From contig JAUPFV010000001.1 in assembly GCA_036936605.1 (NCBI GenBank), positions 32,187,900 through 32,251,899 on the forward strand: a stretch of 64,000 nucleotides of DNA, given 5' to 3'. Both the position numbers and the translations under genes were made by a program. The stretch's first letter is position 1; each line of letters begins with the position of its first letter. This document shows positions 1-10,800 of this stretch, piece by piece. Source of the stretch: Limnanthes douglasii subsp. nivea. Lineage: Eukaryota; Streptophyta; Magnoliopsida; Brassicales; Limnanthaceae. The notes under the pieces were generated by a model. The model was given only the letters and a program-made list of their open reading frames with translations. It was not told the DNA's origin and ran no database searches.

Positions 1-104
1 TAGTACTTGAAACTTATTTTTTAAGTCTCTTATAAATCTAAGCGCCAATAATCTACCAAAGGATAAGTGAGGGACATGTTATACAATAAGGTATTTTCCT
101 AGTA

Positions 105-260
105 TTGGGTTGGTGTGTTGGAGGTGTTCTTGTTGAGGTTGGGATTGTACATATTTTTCTAGTTGATGTTGGGGTTAATTTGGTTAAGGTTGGGGTTTTA
201 GTGGTTGTTCTTGTTGGTGTTGTGGTTGTTTTGTTTGGGGTCAGGATCGTACCGGTTGTT
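105..260. repeat. G/T-rich low-complexity tract
   Basis: The + strand is a run of degenerate GTTGTTCTTGTTGG / GGTTGGGGTT-type units. The Val/Gly-rich open frame over it is a by-product of the composition. The rest of 1-480 shows no gene. Confidence 0.5.
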
Positions 261-479
261 CTAGTCGGTGGTTGTCTCGGGTCTAAAGCATTTCTTATTG
301 TTTTTTCCTAATGAATATAATCATTTTCTTAGCCATTGTCACTGGTATGAGATTTTGGTTTCCAACTTGATCATCTCCCATATCATGTCCAGTATCTTCA
401 TCCCCACAAAATGCACTTATTTTTGCAGCTGTTAGGGTTAATTCACTCACCTTCTAAAACCTAAAAGTTGTTTGAAACT

Positions 480-1810
480 TTAGAAAAATATGCGAGAGTG
501 TAGCAAAATACTACATGAAAGGCTACTTCAAATAAAACATGCGAGACTACATTAGAGTCTATATTAAATACTATATACGAGACCAATGTAACTAAATATA
601 CGAGACTAATGTAATTAAACATGCGATACTTGGAACAAATACTACATGTATTACTACTGAAACTAAAACATGCGATACCTCTTCATCTCTGAGATGCTTC
701 ATCTTTTTAATTAAATCCAAGTTTATTGACTTTGATTTCACTCCCCATAATATGTAGCATCTTGGAATCATATTTGAACATTAAAAGTGGACCATATCAA
801 ATAACTATATAAGGTTTGTTTTTACACAGGTCCATATTGATCCAAGTAACTTCTCCTTGATTGCTCTAGACCAACCATATTTGTTTTCAACGTCTTCGAC
901 ATAGTAGACCGCTGTTATACCTAGTATATCCCTTGATACTGAATAACAGTTTAAAGCATATGAACGTGATCAACAAAATCACAACATCCTTCACACCTTG
1001 ATCCTCCTTCGCAGTAATAGATATGTCTATTCAAACCTATAAAACACAATACAATATAACGATTAAAAGTAAGTATTAAATACATGCAAGACTAAAATGA
1101 ATAAAAAAATTGATGTAAGATTATTGCAAACTAGATATGCGATGCTGGAGCAAAACACGATAAGACGAGATTATATCTAAATGAACATGCGAAACCTTTT
1201 CAATTACACCATGCGATAGTTGACCAAGTATATCTACATTAGGAACATGTAATATCAATGTTAATAATTATACGAGATTTATGATAAATTTATACATCTA
1301 TCAAATTAATTTTTTATTGATTTTGATTTATTTTTTCCACTTTTCAAGAAAGTATGTCTTGACGATATGAGACTCTTCTTCTTAACCATTTTTGTGTCTA
1401 AGTGTGAAGCCTCATTTGGAGTTTAAATGAATTTTCTCCTCCCCGTGATTCAAACCAAATATAACTTTCACATCTTTGGTGGTGAGTTTAACATGTTTAG
1501 ACCCTAAAATGAAAGATTTATCTTCTATAATTTTTTTTATTGATGATCTTAGTGATTATTTGATAATGTTTCTTCATTTGTAGAATCTTCTTATGAATAT
1601 CATATAAATCCTTCAATATGGTATATAACGATGTTGTTTTAGTAGTTTTTATGTGTTCATCCGCAATGAAAACCTTCTCTTTCATTAAATTTAGGATGCT
1701 CACTAAACCAGATATAAAATGGAATGCTTTAATAACAATGTTTCCTGCAACAAAATGCGAGACCAGGTCTAACAATTAAGAGAAAAATAGTTTAAAGAAT
1801 ATGCGAGAAA
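480..1810 (+). repeat. Degenerate array of ATGCGAGAC-type motifs
   Basis: About 15 irregularly spaced direct copies of a short motif (ATGCGAGAC, ACGAGACTAATG, ATGCGATAC, ATGCGAAAC) are seen, densest at 488-680 and 1085-1275, with two more near 1755 and 1800. Spacing is often 20-30 bp, between AT-rich spacers. The same motif forms a second array at 61.48-61.83 kb. No coding potential is visible, and the ORF on the opposite strand at 1518-1775 has no recognisable domain. Either an old minisatellite or a terminal array of a DNA transposon would fit. Confidence 0.55.
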
Positions 1811-2269
1811 TGATATAAGAAATATGACAATATCAAACATAAAAAACATAGGGGACATCATTAAAAAAAATGTCATGCACAAATACGCACACACATATAC
1901 AATAAATATGAAAAATAAAACATATATGGTATAATACAATACATAAAATCTACTGATAATACCCCCGGGTATAAAAACAAAAAAAAGTAAGAAAAGTCAA
2001 TTTATTCTTGAGCTCGTGAACCAACCCTCTATCTTTTTCCAATATTTAAACTTACAAATCTCTCAATTAAATATTTCTGCATATATTTCAGTGAAATCTC
2101 AAGCATTTCAACATAAATCAACTAATAATAAGGTTTTAATGAAGAAATTACTATATTTCGTGTTTAATTTTGTAATTGTTGTGTTTGTAATTATATATTT
2201 TATCTAAGAACTATTCGTGTTTGATTTTGATGATTTGTATATATTTTTACACAAAAAACAAGTAGTAAT
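1811..2269. other. AT-rich DNA, nothing recognised
   Basis: No domain, repeat or RNA gene was recognised. The 63-aa open frame at 2016-2207 is AT-driven. Confidence 0.4.
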
Positions 2270-3560
2270 CTGGGAACTACTTGTGTACATATTTAAAAGT
2301 TTTGGATGTTTTTTTACGCAACCGAGTTGAACATATTTAAGCACTCAAATGACCGTAAGTTTCCATATTTAGTTTCAGTTATGTTGTTCAAAACTAAAAG
2401 ACTTTTTTTGCAACAAAATTCAACGTATTTACGCACCCAACTTATAATATATTTCTAGACCAACTTTTTATTTGTTTTCAAACATAAAAAAACCTTTCTC
2501 ACAACCTAAATGAATGTATTTACGCACCAAACAAATATTTAAGTTCAATACTAATGTACATGTATTTTAACTTTATAATATAAATAAAAAGAATATAAAA
2601 AAACCATTATCCTCCATATCATGAATTCCAAATACATTTACGCTCAAATAAGAAATAAACAATTTAAAAAATGAACAATTTAAAGAATCAATATCAATAA
2701 ATAACTTCAACTTTTTTTGCAAAATAATAATAATAATTCCGCAACTAATATATTCATAATTACGTAACAAGTTAATAAGTAATCATGCAACCATGTTTAA
2801 CACACACACACATATATATATACAACATAATTGTACGTAATTTCGCAACCATAATTAATAAACTTTTTTTTTTTCAAGAAGAAGCCATTATTAAAAAAAT
2901 TGAAGAACTGGAAACAAAAACCAATAAGTTCCAATGAAGATATTAAATAAATTGAAGAATCAAATGCTATTCTTATGTTGAAAATTTGAAAAAAGGAAAA
3001 TCAATCTATTTCAACAACCATTTGCATGAAGATCTCGCGTCAAACAAAAAAAGATATTGCAGTAAACGGAAGAGCATAAAAAGTTTCCTTTATTTTTTAA
3101 CCAAGAAAATGCTATCAGATATCGGTAGATGCTCTTCTGTTAAAGTCAAAACTATATTTTTTGTTGTAAAATTGTTTGGAGTATTAATATATTTTATTAT
3201 TTATTTATATATTATTATTTCGCAAATGCAACCATTTATAACGTAATTATGCAACCAACTAAATAATAATTTGGTGCCCCAATTATAAGTGCATTTTTCA
3301 TAACAAATGTCTATTTACGCATAAACAAATATTGTTTCACGACCAATTAAAACGTCATACCACAACCGATTACAAAATAATTTTACAACCAATTACTATA
3401 GTTTTTTTCAAAGCAACTCTTTTTTTTCCGCAACCAAGATGAATGTAATTACGCAACGCAACAACACTGACTAATTTCACAACCAGATTGTACGTAATTA
3501 CGCACCTAGTCAACACTTTGTATTTTTGCAACTAAAGAACACGTAAATACACAACCACAT
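2270..3560 (+). repeat. Degenerate GCAACC / ACGTAATTACGCA array
   Basis: At least a dozen units carry GCAACC or GCACCC, often after ACGTAATTACG or GTATTTACG (near 2315, 2430, 2515, 2790, 2835, 3225, 3430-3500 and 3540). Units are irregular and separated by AT-rich spacer. This resembles a decayed minisatellite or transposon subterminal array. No protein domain is visible in the open frames here. Confidence 0.5.
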
Positions 3561-4140
3561 ATGAAAATAAAAAAACCTCAAATTTGTTTTCACGATATTA
3601 CTATTTTGAGACAATTGTTGAAATATTTACGTGAATGTACAAAATCAAATAATCAGCATAACTAATACAATCATATAAATCATAAACAACCACACAATAA
3701 TTTGACATAAACAAAAATAACAAAAACAAAAAAAAACAAAAAACAAAATTCACTTATGAATTGATAATTGATCGATAATTGGATAAGATAAAACAAATTA
3801 ACCAAAAAAATAATAAAAAATTTCAAAAGAGATTAATCAAACGAATAAAAAAGAAGAAGAGTTACTCTTTAAGACCCATTCTAGAAACCAATTACTCATT
3901 AAGACCAAACAAAATTAACAAATTATGTACCTAAATATCATTCGATATAAAATCAGCAAACACTTGTACACATTCTATTTCTTTTATTTTTTAATTCAAA
4001 ATTTTAAAGGTTTGTATCTTTTAAACTGTAACTCGGATAAAATTCTAATCATACCATTGATTTTGTTTTTTTAAGACAAACAAAATTAGATCCATTCATG
4101 ATATGTTTTGAATTTTTTGTAAAAAAATATACTTTACACT
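3561..4140. other. AT-rich DNA, nothing recognised
   Basis: A-rich low-complexity stretches (3715-3860) and otherwise unremarkable DNA. No gene seen. Confidence 0.4.
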
Positions 4141-4690
4141 AGTTTCTCATTATATGGTTTCACATCTATCATAGTTGGCATGATTTCTCATCTATCATAG
4201 TTGACGTGATTTCTCATCTATCATAGTTGGCATGGTTTCACATCTATCATAATTGGTTTGGTGTAACATCTATTATAATTGGTCTGGCTTAACGTATATC
4301 AGAGTTCACATGGTTTAACATCTATCATAGTTAGCCTGGTTTCACATCTATCATAATCGTCATGGTTTAACATCTATCATAACTAACTTGTTTAACATAT
4401 ATCGTAATTGACCTAGTTTTGCATCTATCATATATCATCATTGGTATGGTTTCAGATCTATCATAATTAACATGGCTTAGCATATATCATAATTTTCATG
4501 GTTTAGCATCTATTATAGTTGGCATGGTTTAGCATATATCATAATTGACGTGGTTTAACATCTATCATAATTGGCATGGTTTAACATCTATCAGAGTTAG
4601 CTTGATTTAACATCTATCATGATTGACATGATTTCTCATTTATCATAGTTGACATAGTTTAACATCTATCATATTTGACATGATTTCGCA
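4141..4690 (+). repeat. 26-bp minisatellite, about 20 copies
   Basis: This is a head-to-tail array with a period close to 26 bp. The core is CATCTATCATA, followed by a TTGRCATGGTTTMA-like half. Copies differ at several positions, and one copy near 4423-4455 is longer. The array ends abruptly at about 4690. It has no coding capacity. Confidence 0.85.
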
Positions 4691-4952
4691 TCTCATTGAA
4701 TAATATGAATACTACTCTTATACTATCTTAATCAACAATCATCAAACTATATATAAATTTTCATAATCGAGACAACATATTCGAACGTCAATTACTAAGA
4801 AGACTTCAATCATATACATGTATTGAGAATCATCCAAAATAATCGAATTACAAAATCCAAAACTAGAACCAAACCAAAGTCAAAGAAATCCTACGCTCCA
4901 CAAAGACTTCAGAATGAGGCGCAAATGAGAAGAAAACTGTGTATTATCCAAG

Positions 4953-6037
4953 GGAATTGCTAAAAAAAAGCCATTTTTACTCCACGAAGTCGCATGTTTT
5001 GAATTTTAAAAATTACTCAATGAAGTTATTTTTTGACGATTTTGTCTTTCACAAAATCGTATAAATAGAAGAAATTACTCCGTAAAGTTATCATAATTTC
5101 CAAACAAAATACAATTTTTCTACCTTCTCTATACTTTCTCTCTCTAAACATAAAGAACTAAAACTAAAACTAAAGAAGTTAAGAGTATCTTTATCAATTA
5201 AAATGTTACTCGTTGCCTTCAAAACCACTTAATCATATATCCTAACACTTAAATGACTTATTTGCAAAAATAAATAAATTTACATCTTAGTTATTAGAAA
5301 GGTTTCTCAAACCATAACGAGTATTTTGTTTTAGTGTAAATTGATATTGTTTTTAGTTAGTATAAGTGATAACCTACTAAAAAAATTACAAAATAGGACA
5401 AAATTAAAAGATAAATGTTAGAAAATTAGAAAAAAAAAACGATACAGGTCTGTCCGCCAATGCAATGGCGGACACGATGGTGCTGGCGCTATTGCACGGC
5501 GGACACAGGGGTCTGTACGTCAGACAATGGCGGACAGACCCCTGTATCCGTCGTGCAATGGCACCAACACCATCGTGTCCACCATTTGAAAATATCATCT
5601 TCTTCGACAAGATGATGACGAAGAACACCACATGGACGCCATCGTTTGGCGGAAGCGAACATTTTTTTATTTTCTTTTTAAAATTATTTAAAAAAAGACA
5701 GAAAGATAGAATGGTTCATGTTCATGTTGGTTTGTAGAAAAACAAGTTTCGTTACCATTTCGACAAGTATTTTTAAATTTTACAAAGTTGAAAAAGAAAG
5801 AGTTTTGGTTAGTTTAAGTTTTGAGTTTTTATGATTTTAGTGAGTTTTAGGAAGTAAAATGTTTGGTTATGGTAGATTTTGTGTTTTGCAACTTCATGAA
5901 ATAAATAATGGCATAAAACGTAATTAAATGAACTTTTAAAGATTTTTTGAAATTTTTTACCTAGTGACAATTTTGTAAATATTAAAAAAGAGAAAAAGAC
6001 GACTTCGCGAAATAGTTTCGGTTTTTTTAGCAGTTCC
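4953..6037. mobile_element. Non-autonomous Mutator-like element with terminal inverted repeats
   Basis: The ends are inverted copies of each other. The left end reads GGAATTGCTAAAAAAA and has CGAAGTCG about 32 bp in. The right end, read inward on the minus strand, is GGAACTGCTAAAAAAA with CGAAGTCG about 30 bp in. Terminal similarity therefore spans roughly 40 bp. The flanks (about 4942-4950 and 6038-6046) are only loosely alike, so a 9-bp target duplication is possible but decayed. The interior (~1.08 kb) encodes no transposase and centres on a GC-rich inverted repeat. Class is inferred from TIR style and size; another TIR superfamily is possible. Confidence 0.6.
5465..5585. repeat. GC-rich 52-bp inverted repeat with 17-nt loop
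   Basis: The arm at 5465-5516 pairs with 5534-5585 across a 17-nt spacer. By eye 46 of 52 positions are complementary, and all six differences are transitions. A further outer/loop pair exists (5449-5463 with 5525-5539, one mismatch). The octamer GGCGGACA or its complement recurs four times. GC content is far above the surroundings. A transcript would fold into a long hairpin. The open frames over it on both strands follow from the symmetry and are not credible genes. Confidence 0.85.
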
Positions 6038-6064
6038 ATCACCCATTGACTAACAAGCCATTAT

Positions 6065-6119
6065 GGTTGAATCAAGATTTATAAATAGTGAATGGGTTGA
6101 ATCAAGATTTATAAATAGT
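6065..6119 (+). repeat. 30-bp tandem duplication
   Basis: A 25-bp unit beginning GGTTGAATCAAGATTTATAA occurs at 6065-6089 and identically at 6095-6119, so the period is 30 bp. It lies just outside the Mutator-like element. Confidence 0.85.
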
Positions 6120-6429
6120 AACCGGGTCTGCTATCTTAATTAAGGATATTTAAGGTATTATAAAAAATAGTTGGATCTTATATACTAAATAGAAGAGCTA
6201 AATAAATTTCAATTTAAAACATATGAAAATATGGGTAATAAATAGATAAGAATTTGATTTTTTTTTTAAGCTATCTTCTAAAAAAATCTAAATCCAAAAA
6301 TAAAAATACATATCATAAAAATAACACGAACTATTATAATAAAAATTCCAAAATAATTATGAATATTTTAATTTAAAACCAAATAATTATTAATAAATTA
6401 TTTAAATTTATACTTAACCGGATAAATAA

Positions 6430-7278
6430 CCGTAGCTGTATTATTATAACGACTCGTATTTCTTGTCAAAATCCAGTTTTTTCTGCTTCGGACATATTTT
6501 CTTCGCATTTTCTCTTCTGAAAATAAAATCCTCTATCTCGCTTCGAATAACTTCAAAGTTAAAGTCTTTTCAGTTTCAAATCAAAGCAAAAGTAAAAAAA
6601 AAGATTGATTTGGCAGAGAAACAGAACAAAAGAAAATTAGGAAAGAGATCGAGATTTCGATACAACGAATCTGGCTGCTCTAGAAGTTATTAGTCTCCAA
6701 AATAAAGTAAAAAAACGTAAAAGAAGAAGACTTTATTAACCTCATATCTCCCTCCAGCTAGCTCACGTCGTACGAGGTCGCCGGTTTTCTCTCCATCTCT
6801 CCGGTACGGTGCTTCTTTTCTTTATACATTTTTTACTTAAATCCTTTGAATTTACCTTCTTTTTTTCTGTCTCTCTCTCTCTCTCTGTTTTCTTTATTGG
6901 GTTTTGTTTGGATTTGTTTTACAAGTGGTCAGTCAGTGAGTTCTTAATTTATTGGACAGAGTGATGTGTTTAATTGGAGATCTGGGTTTCAGCTCAAACT
7001 CACCTGGGTTTTGCAGGTACACCTTCAAATTTTTAATTTTTATTTGATCTTTTCTGGGTGGTTTTTAATTTCACTTCTAGATTTCTTGTTTTTTTGCTAA
7101 AGTTTCAATTTTTTCTTCTTAAAAAAAATTATGGAATGTTCATAAGTATGATGATATCTGTGCTTTTAAGTTAGATCTTAATTCACTGGTGATACTGTTG
7201 AATCTCTTAGGTATATGAAAATGTAATGTGAATCGATTTTAGTGGATTAGAAGATTAGCAGCAAGATCATTTTGTTGG
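6430..7278 (+). promoter_or_regulatory. Promoter and 5' leader region of the ethylene receptor gene
   Basis: Between the AT-rich flank and the receptor ATG lies a richer stretch with an ACGT-core box (GCTCACGTCGTACG, ~6762-6775) and CT-rich leader-like DNA, including a CT microsatellite at about 6867-6887. A splice donor-like AG|GTACACC at 7015-7023 and acceptor-like TTAG sites near 7210 and 7259 suggest an intron in the leader, as known for several ethylene receptor genes. No transcription start can be fixed from sequence alone. The 76-aa frame at 6463-6693 has no domain. Confidence 0.45.
6964..7047 (+). other. Possible upstream ORF in the receptor leader
   Basis: ATG at 6964 opens a 27-codon frame (MCLIGDLGFSSNSPGFC...) ending at TGA 7045-7047. 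It would be translated ahead of the receptor if this segment is in the mature leader. If the AG|GT at 7016 is a splice donor, the frame is cut after about 17 codons and its end changes. Conservation is unknown. Confidence 0.25.
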
Positions 7279-9916
7279 ATGGCAATGGTAAAATCGTTAG
7301 TCCCGGAGCTGCTGATCTTTTCGTTGTTGGTAACTATTTGTTTAGCCGATAATGGATTTCCCCGATGTAATTGCGACGACGAAGGAAGTTTCTGGAGCGT
7401 TGAGCGTATTCTAGAGGCACAAAGAGTTAGCGATTTCTTAATAGCTGTAGCCTATTTTTCAATCCCAATCGAGTTGCTTTACTTTGTGAGCTGCTCACAT
7501 GTACCATTCAAATGGGTTCTGTTTCAGTTCATTGCTTTCATTGTTCTTTGTGGAATGACCCATTTGCTTAACGGGTGGACTTATGGGCCGCACCCGTTTC
7601 AGCTTATGCTGGCGTTAACTGTGTTCAAGATCCTCACCGCGCTAGTCTCGTGTGCCACTGCGATCACGCTCATCACTTTAATCCCTTTGCTTCTCAAAGT
7701 CAAGGTAAGAGAGTTTATGTTGCAGAAGAAGACTTGGGATCTTGGTCGAGAAGTCGGTAAAATAATGCAGCAGAATGAAACTGGTTTACATGTCCGAATG
7801 CTCACTCAAGAAATTCGTAAGTCGTTAGATAGGCATACGATAGTTCACACTACCCTAGTTGAGCTTTCAAAGACGTTAGGTTTGCAAAACTGTGCGGTTT
7901 GGATGCCGAATGAGAAAAAGACCGAATTGAATTTGACTCATGAGCTAAAAGGTAGAAACTATTCGAATACTTATAGTAATAGCACTATACCGATTAATGA
8001 TCCTGATGTAGTAAGGGTCAAAGGGAGCGATGAAGTTAATGATATAAGGCCTGACTCTATTCTTGCTACCTCGAGTAGCGGTGGCTTAGGAGATCCTGGA
8101 CCGGTGGCTGCGATTAGGATGCCGATGCTTCGTGTCTCGAATTTTAAAGGTGGAACGCCTGAGCTGGTTAAGACATGTTACGCGTTGCTGGTTTGTGTTC
8201 TTCCGGGTGGACAACTTAATGGTTGGAGCAATCAGGAACTGGAAATTGTTAAGGTGGTTGCCGATCAAGTTGCTGTGGCATTATCTCATGCGGCCGTTCT
8301 TGAGGAATCCCAACTCATGAGAGAGAAACTAGTCGAGCAAAATCGTCAGTTACAACAAGCAAAACAGAACGCTACTAGGGCGAGCCAGGCAAGAAATGCG
8401 TTTCAAAAGGTGATGAGTAACGGAATGAGAAGGCCGATGCATTCGATCTTAGGTTTGCTTTCTATAATCCAAGATGGGAATTTGAACGGTGACCAACGGA
8501 TTATCGCCGATGCAATGTTGAAAACCAGCAATGTCTTGTCGACATTAATAAATGACGTGATGGACATGTCGAGAAAAGATAGCGGAAGATTCCCGTTAGA
8601 GATGAGACCGTTCGGTTTACGTGCCATGATAAAAGAAGCAGCTTGTCTTGCTAAATGCTTATGTGTGTATAAAGGTTTCGCCTTTTCAACCGAAATCGAT
8701 AAAACATTACCTGATAATGTGGTAGGTGACGAAAGAAGAGTATTTCAAATGATTTTACATATGGTTGGTAACTTATTGAACAGTAACAATAATAACGGAG
8801 GAGGATCTGTTATACTTCGGATTTCATCAGAAAGTGGAAGCCTTGAAAGGAATGATCAAAGATGGGCAACATGGAGACAAGCTTCTTCTGATGGAGATGT
8901 ACATATACGATTTGAGATCGGTATCGATAAGACTGCTTCAAAATCGGAAGGCTCAGTTTCAGCAGTACAAGTAGCTGGCCGGGGATACACTGAAAAAGTT
9001 GACGAGCATTTGAGCTTCAGCATCTGCAAGAGGATAGTGCAGGTACAATTAAAATTCTATCTTATATTTTCTGTCTGAAATACTGAAAACTTGAATCTTT
9101 AGAGACTTGTCATCTCTGTTTTAAAATCCGCATTAGTCTGAAGTATTTGTCCGACCGAGAATCTATCCTGTGCTACTGCTTTGCAACTCTATCCTGTGTC
9201 TTTTATGTTGCTGCTTGATACTTAATTGGTATGTTAGGGGCATTTTGCTGTCATTAGGCTTTCTGGCTTATAAAAGCTAGCCTTTAATATGGCTTGATCC
9301 ATGAATATTAGAGTTTCGTGAATATTTGTTCCTAATTTATATTTTATCTAATCGGCAGTTGATGCAAGGAAACATATGGGTTGTACCAAACCCTGATGGT
9401 TTCATTCAAAGCATGTCACTTATCCTCCGTTTCCGAATCCGTTCATCCATTGCAATATCCTTCTCCGAATCAGAATCTATCGACCACCCACATTCTAACT
9501 CACTTTTCCGAGGCATGCAAGTTTTATTAGCCGACGACGACGACACAAACCGAATCGTAACTAAAAAGCTACTCGAGAAACTCGGTTGCGTCGTAACAGC
9601 TGTTTCATCAGGTTTCGAATGTCTTAGCGCGGTGGGCCACGCCTCGTCGTCATACCAAGTCCTTCTCTTAGATCTTCAAATGCCAGAGTTGGACGGATAC
9701 GAAGTTGCGATGCGGATTCGGAAATTTAGAAGCCGGAGTTGGCCGATGATTATCGCAATGACGGCCAATGCGGATGAAGATTTGTGGGAAAGATGTTTGC
9801 AAATAGGGATGAATGGTGTTATTCGTAAACCGGTTTTATTACAAGGGATCGCAGCCGAGCTAAGGCGAGTTATGCTTGTGGCTAATAATGTTTCTTTGAT
9901 GAGGGAGAATCTTTAA
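7279..9916 (+). CDS. ETR2: Ethylene receptor, subfamily II (ETR2-like), two exons
   Basis: Exons 7279-9042 and 9359-9916 join in phase 0 to give 773 aa, the usual length for ETR2. The product is an ER-membrane receptor that binds ethylene through copper and represses ethylene responses via CTR1. Residues 1-23 form the extra N-terminal hydrophobic segment of subfamily II. Cys30 and Cys32 match the dimer-forming cysteines. Three membrane segments follow (~53-145), with copper ligands Cys91 and His95 in CGMTH. A GAF domain spans ~180-345. The histidine-kinase-like region is degenerate: Asn381 sits where ETR1 has its phospho-His (His388 is the later conserved His), and the G1 box is unrecognisable. 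Exon 2 holds a receiver domain with phospho-acceptor Asp693 and Lys745. The ETR2 rather than EIN4 assignment rests on remembered family motifs such as DNGFPRCNCDDEG and GNIWVVPNP. No disabling change is seen. Confidence 0.95.
9043..9358 (+). other. Intron of the ethylene receptor gene
   Basis: Donor CAG|GTACAATT at 9042/9043 and acceptor ATCGGCAG|TTG at 9358/9359. Splicing joins KRIVQ to LMQGNIW, restoring the conserved stretch after the kinase-like domain. It is 316 bp long, T-rich, and lies in the position expected for subfamily II receptors just before the receiver domain. Confidence 0.9.
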
Positions 9917-10330
9917 GTTTCATTTCTTTCTCAGACAAGATCCAAGGGTTGTGTCTCTCACTCTCTCATTAAGAATAAGATGAGATTGTTTAGCTTATTA
10001 CCTCAGAGATTTATGAGGATTCAAGAATAGGGAAATATTATATATACACAACAATTATAAGGAAATTGATATAGAAACTTAACTCTTTTTTGGCCTTCTC
10101 TCCTTTTGGTGTCTTGTTTAGTTAAATTTGCAGGTCCTAATGCATTCTGACTTCAAAATATTAAACTGGTGGTTCTCTCTATTTGTTAAATAAAACACTC
10201 CTGGATTTGAAAATGTTAAACCAGTGATTCTCCATTTCTTAAACGTTAAGGCTCCTCCACTTTAAACCGATTTCGAAAAGTTTGATTTTTTTTGGAATGA
10301 CCTGCGGCCGCTATTCAACGAATGTGCACA
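9917..10330 (+). other. 3' flank of the ethylene receptor gene
   Basis: T-rich DNA after the stop codon with polyadenylation-like elements (AATAAG near 9974, AATAAA near 10190). The end of the transcript cannot be fixed. No other gene seen. Confidence 0.4.
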
Positions 10331-10362
10331 GAAAAAACTTTTGGTCCGACGTCATAGTCTGT

Positions 10363-10480
10363 AAACCAACGTTAGAAAGTAAACCACACGGTGATAATCT
10401 GACATTGCAAACCAAGGCTCGAAACCAACGTTAGAAAGTAAACCACACGGTGATAATCTGACATTGCAAACCAAGGCTCG
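10363..10480 (+). repeat. Perfect 59-bp tandem duplication
   Basis: Copies at 10363-10421 and 10422-10480 are identical. Weaker relatives of the unit (CTGCAAACCAACGCTAGAAA and similar) continue to about 10800 at roughly 55-60-bp spacing. The perfect pair is therefore a recent expansion within an older array. Confidence 0.85.
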
Positions 10481-10800
10481 AAACTGAACCGCACAAAATA
10501 ACTGTCGGACGTAATAACCTGCAAACCAACACTAGAAACTTAACCATAAAATGACTGTATGACGCAATAACCTGCAAACCAACGCTAGAAACTTAACCAT
10601 ACAAGATGACTGTATGACGTAATAGTCTGCAATCCAAAGCTAGAAAGTAAACCAACCTGAGACATACTCAAACAAAAGAAAAACTTTTTAACACATTGAT
10701 CTACATCTACAGACCAAAACCAGAAAATAAACTATATAAAAGAACCCGTTTAATCTACAAACCCAAAGCTATAAAATAAACTATACAAAGAGACACGTTC
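10481..10800 (+). repeat. Decayed continuation of the 59-bp repeat
   Basis: Four or five imperfect units share AACCTGCAAACCAACGCTAG and AAACTTAACCATA blocks. No coding content. Confidence 0.55.

Noticed and set aside
105..311. 68-aa Val/Gly-rich open frame
   Set aside because: Direct result of the G/T-rich low-complexity tract; no domain and biased composition.
4141..4690. CRISPR-like array
   Set aside because: No unique spacers between repeats; it is a head-to-tail degenerate minisatellite in a plant nuclear context.
5465..5585. MicroRNA precursor
   Set aside because: Arms are long and almost fully paired, more like a siRNA-type inverted repeat; no mature sequence can be chosen without small-RNA data.
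5404..5737. Overlapping ORFs on both strands over the hairpin
   Set aside because: Frames on both strands arise from the symmetric GC-rich inverted repeat; no protein family resemblance.
10303..10310. GCGGCCGC as a cloning-vector trace
   Set aside because: A lone NotI site with no vector or adapter sequence around it; chance occurrence.
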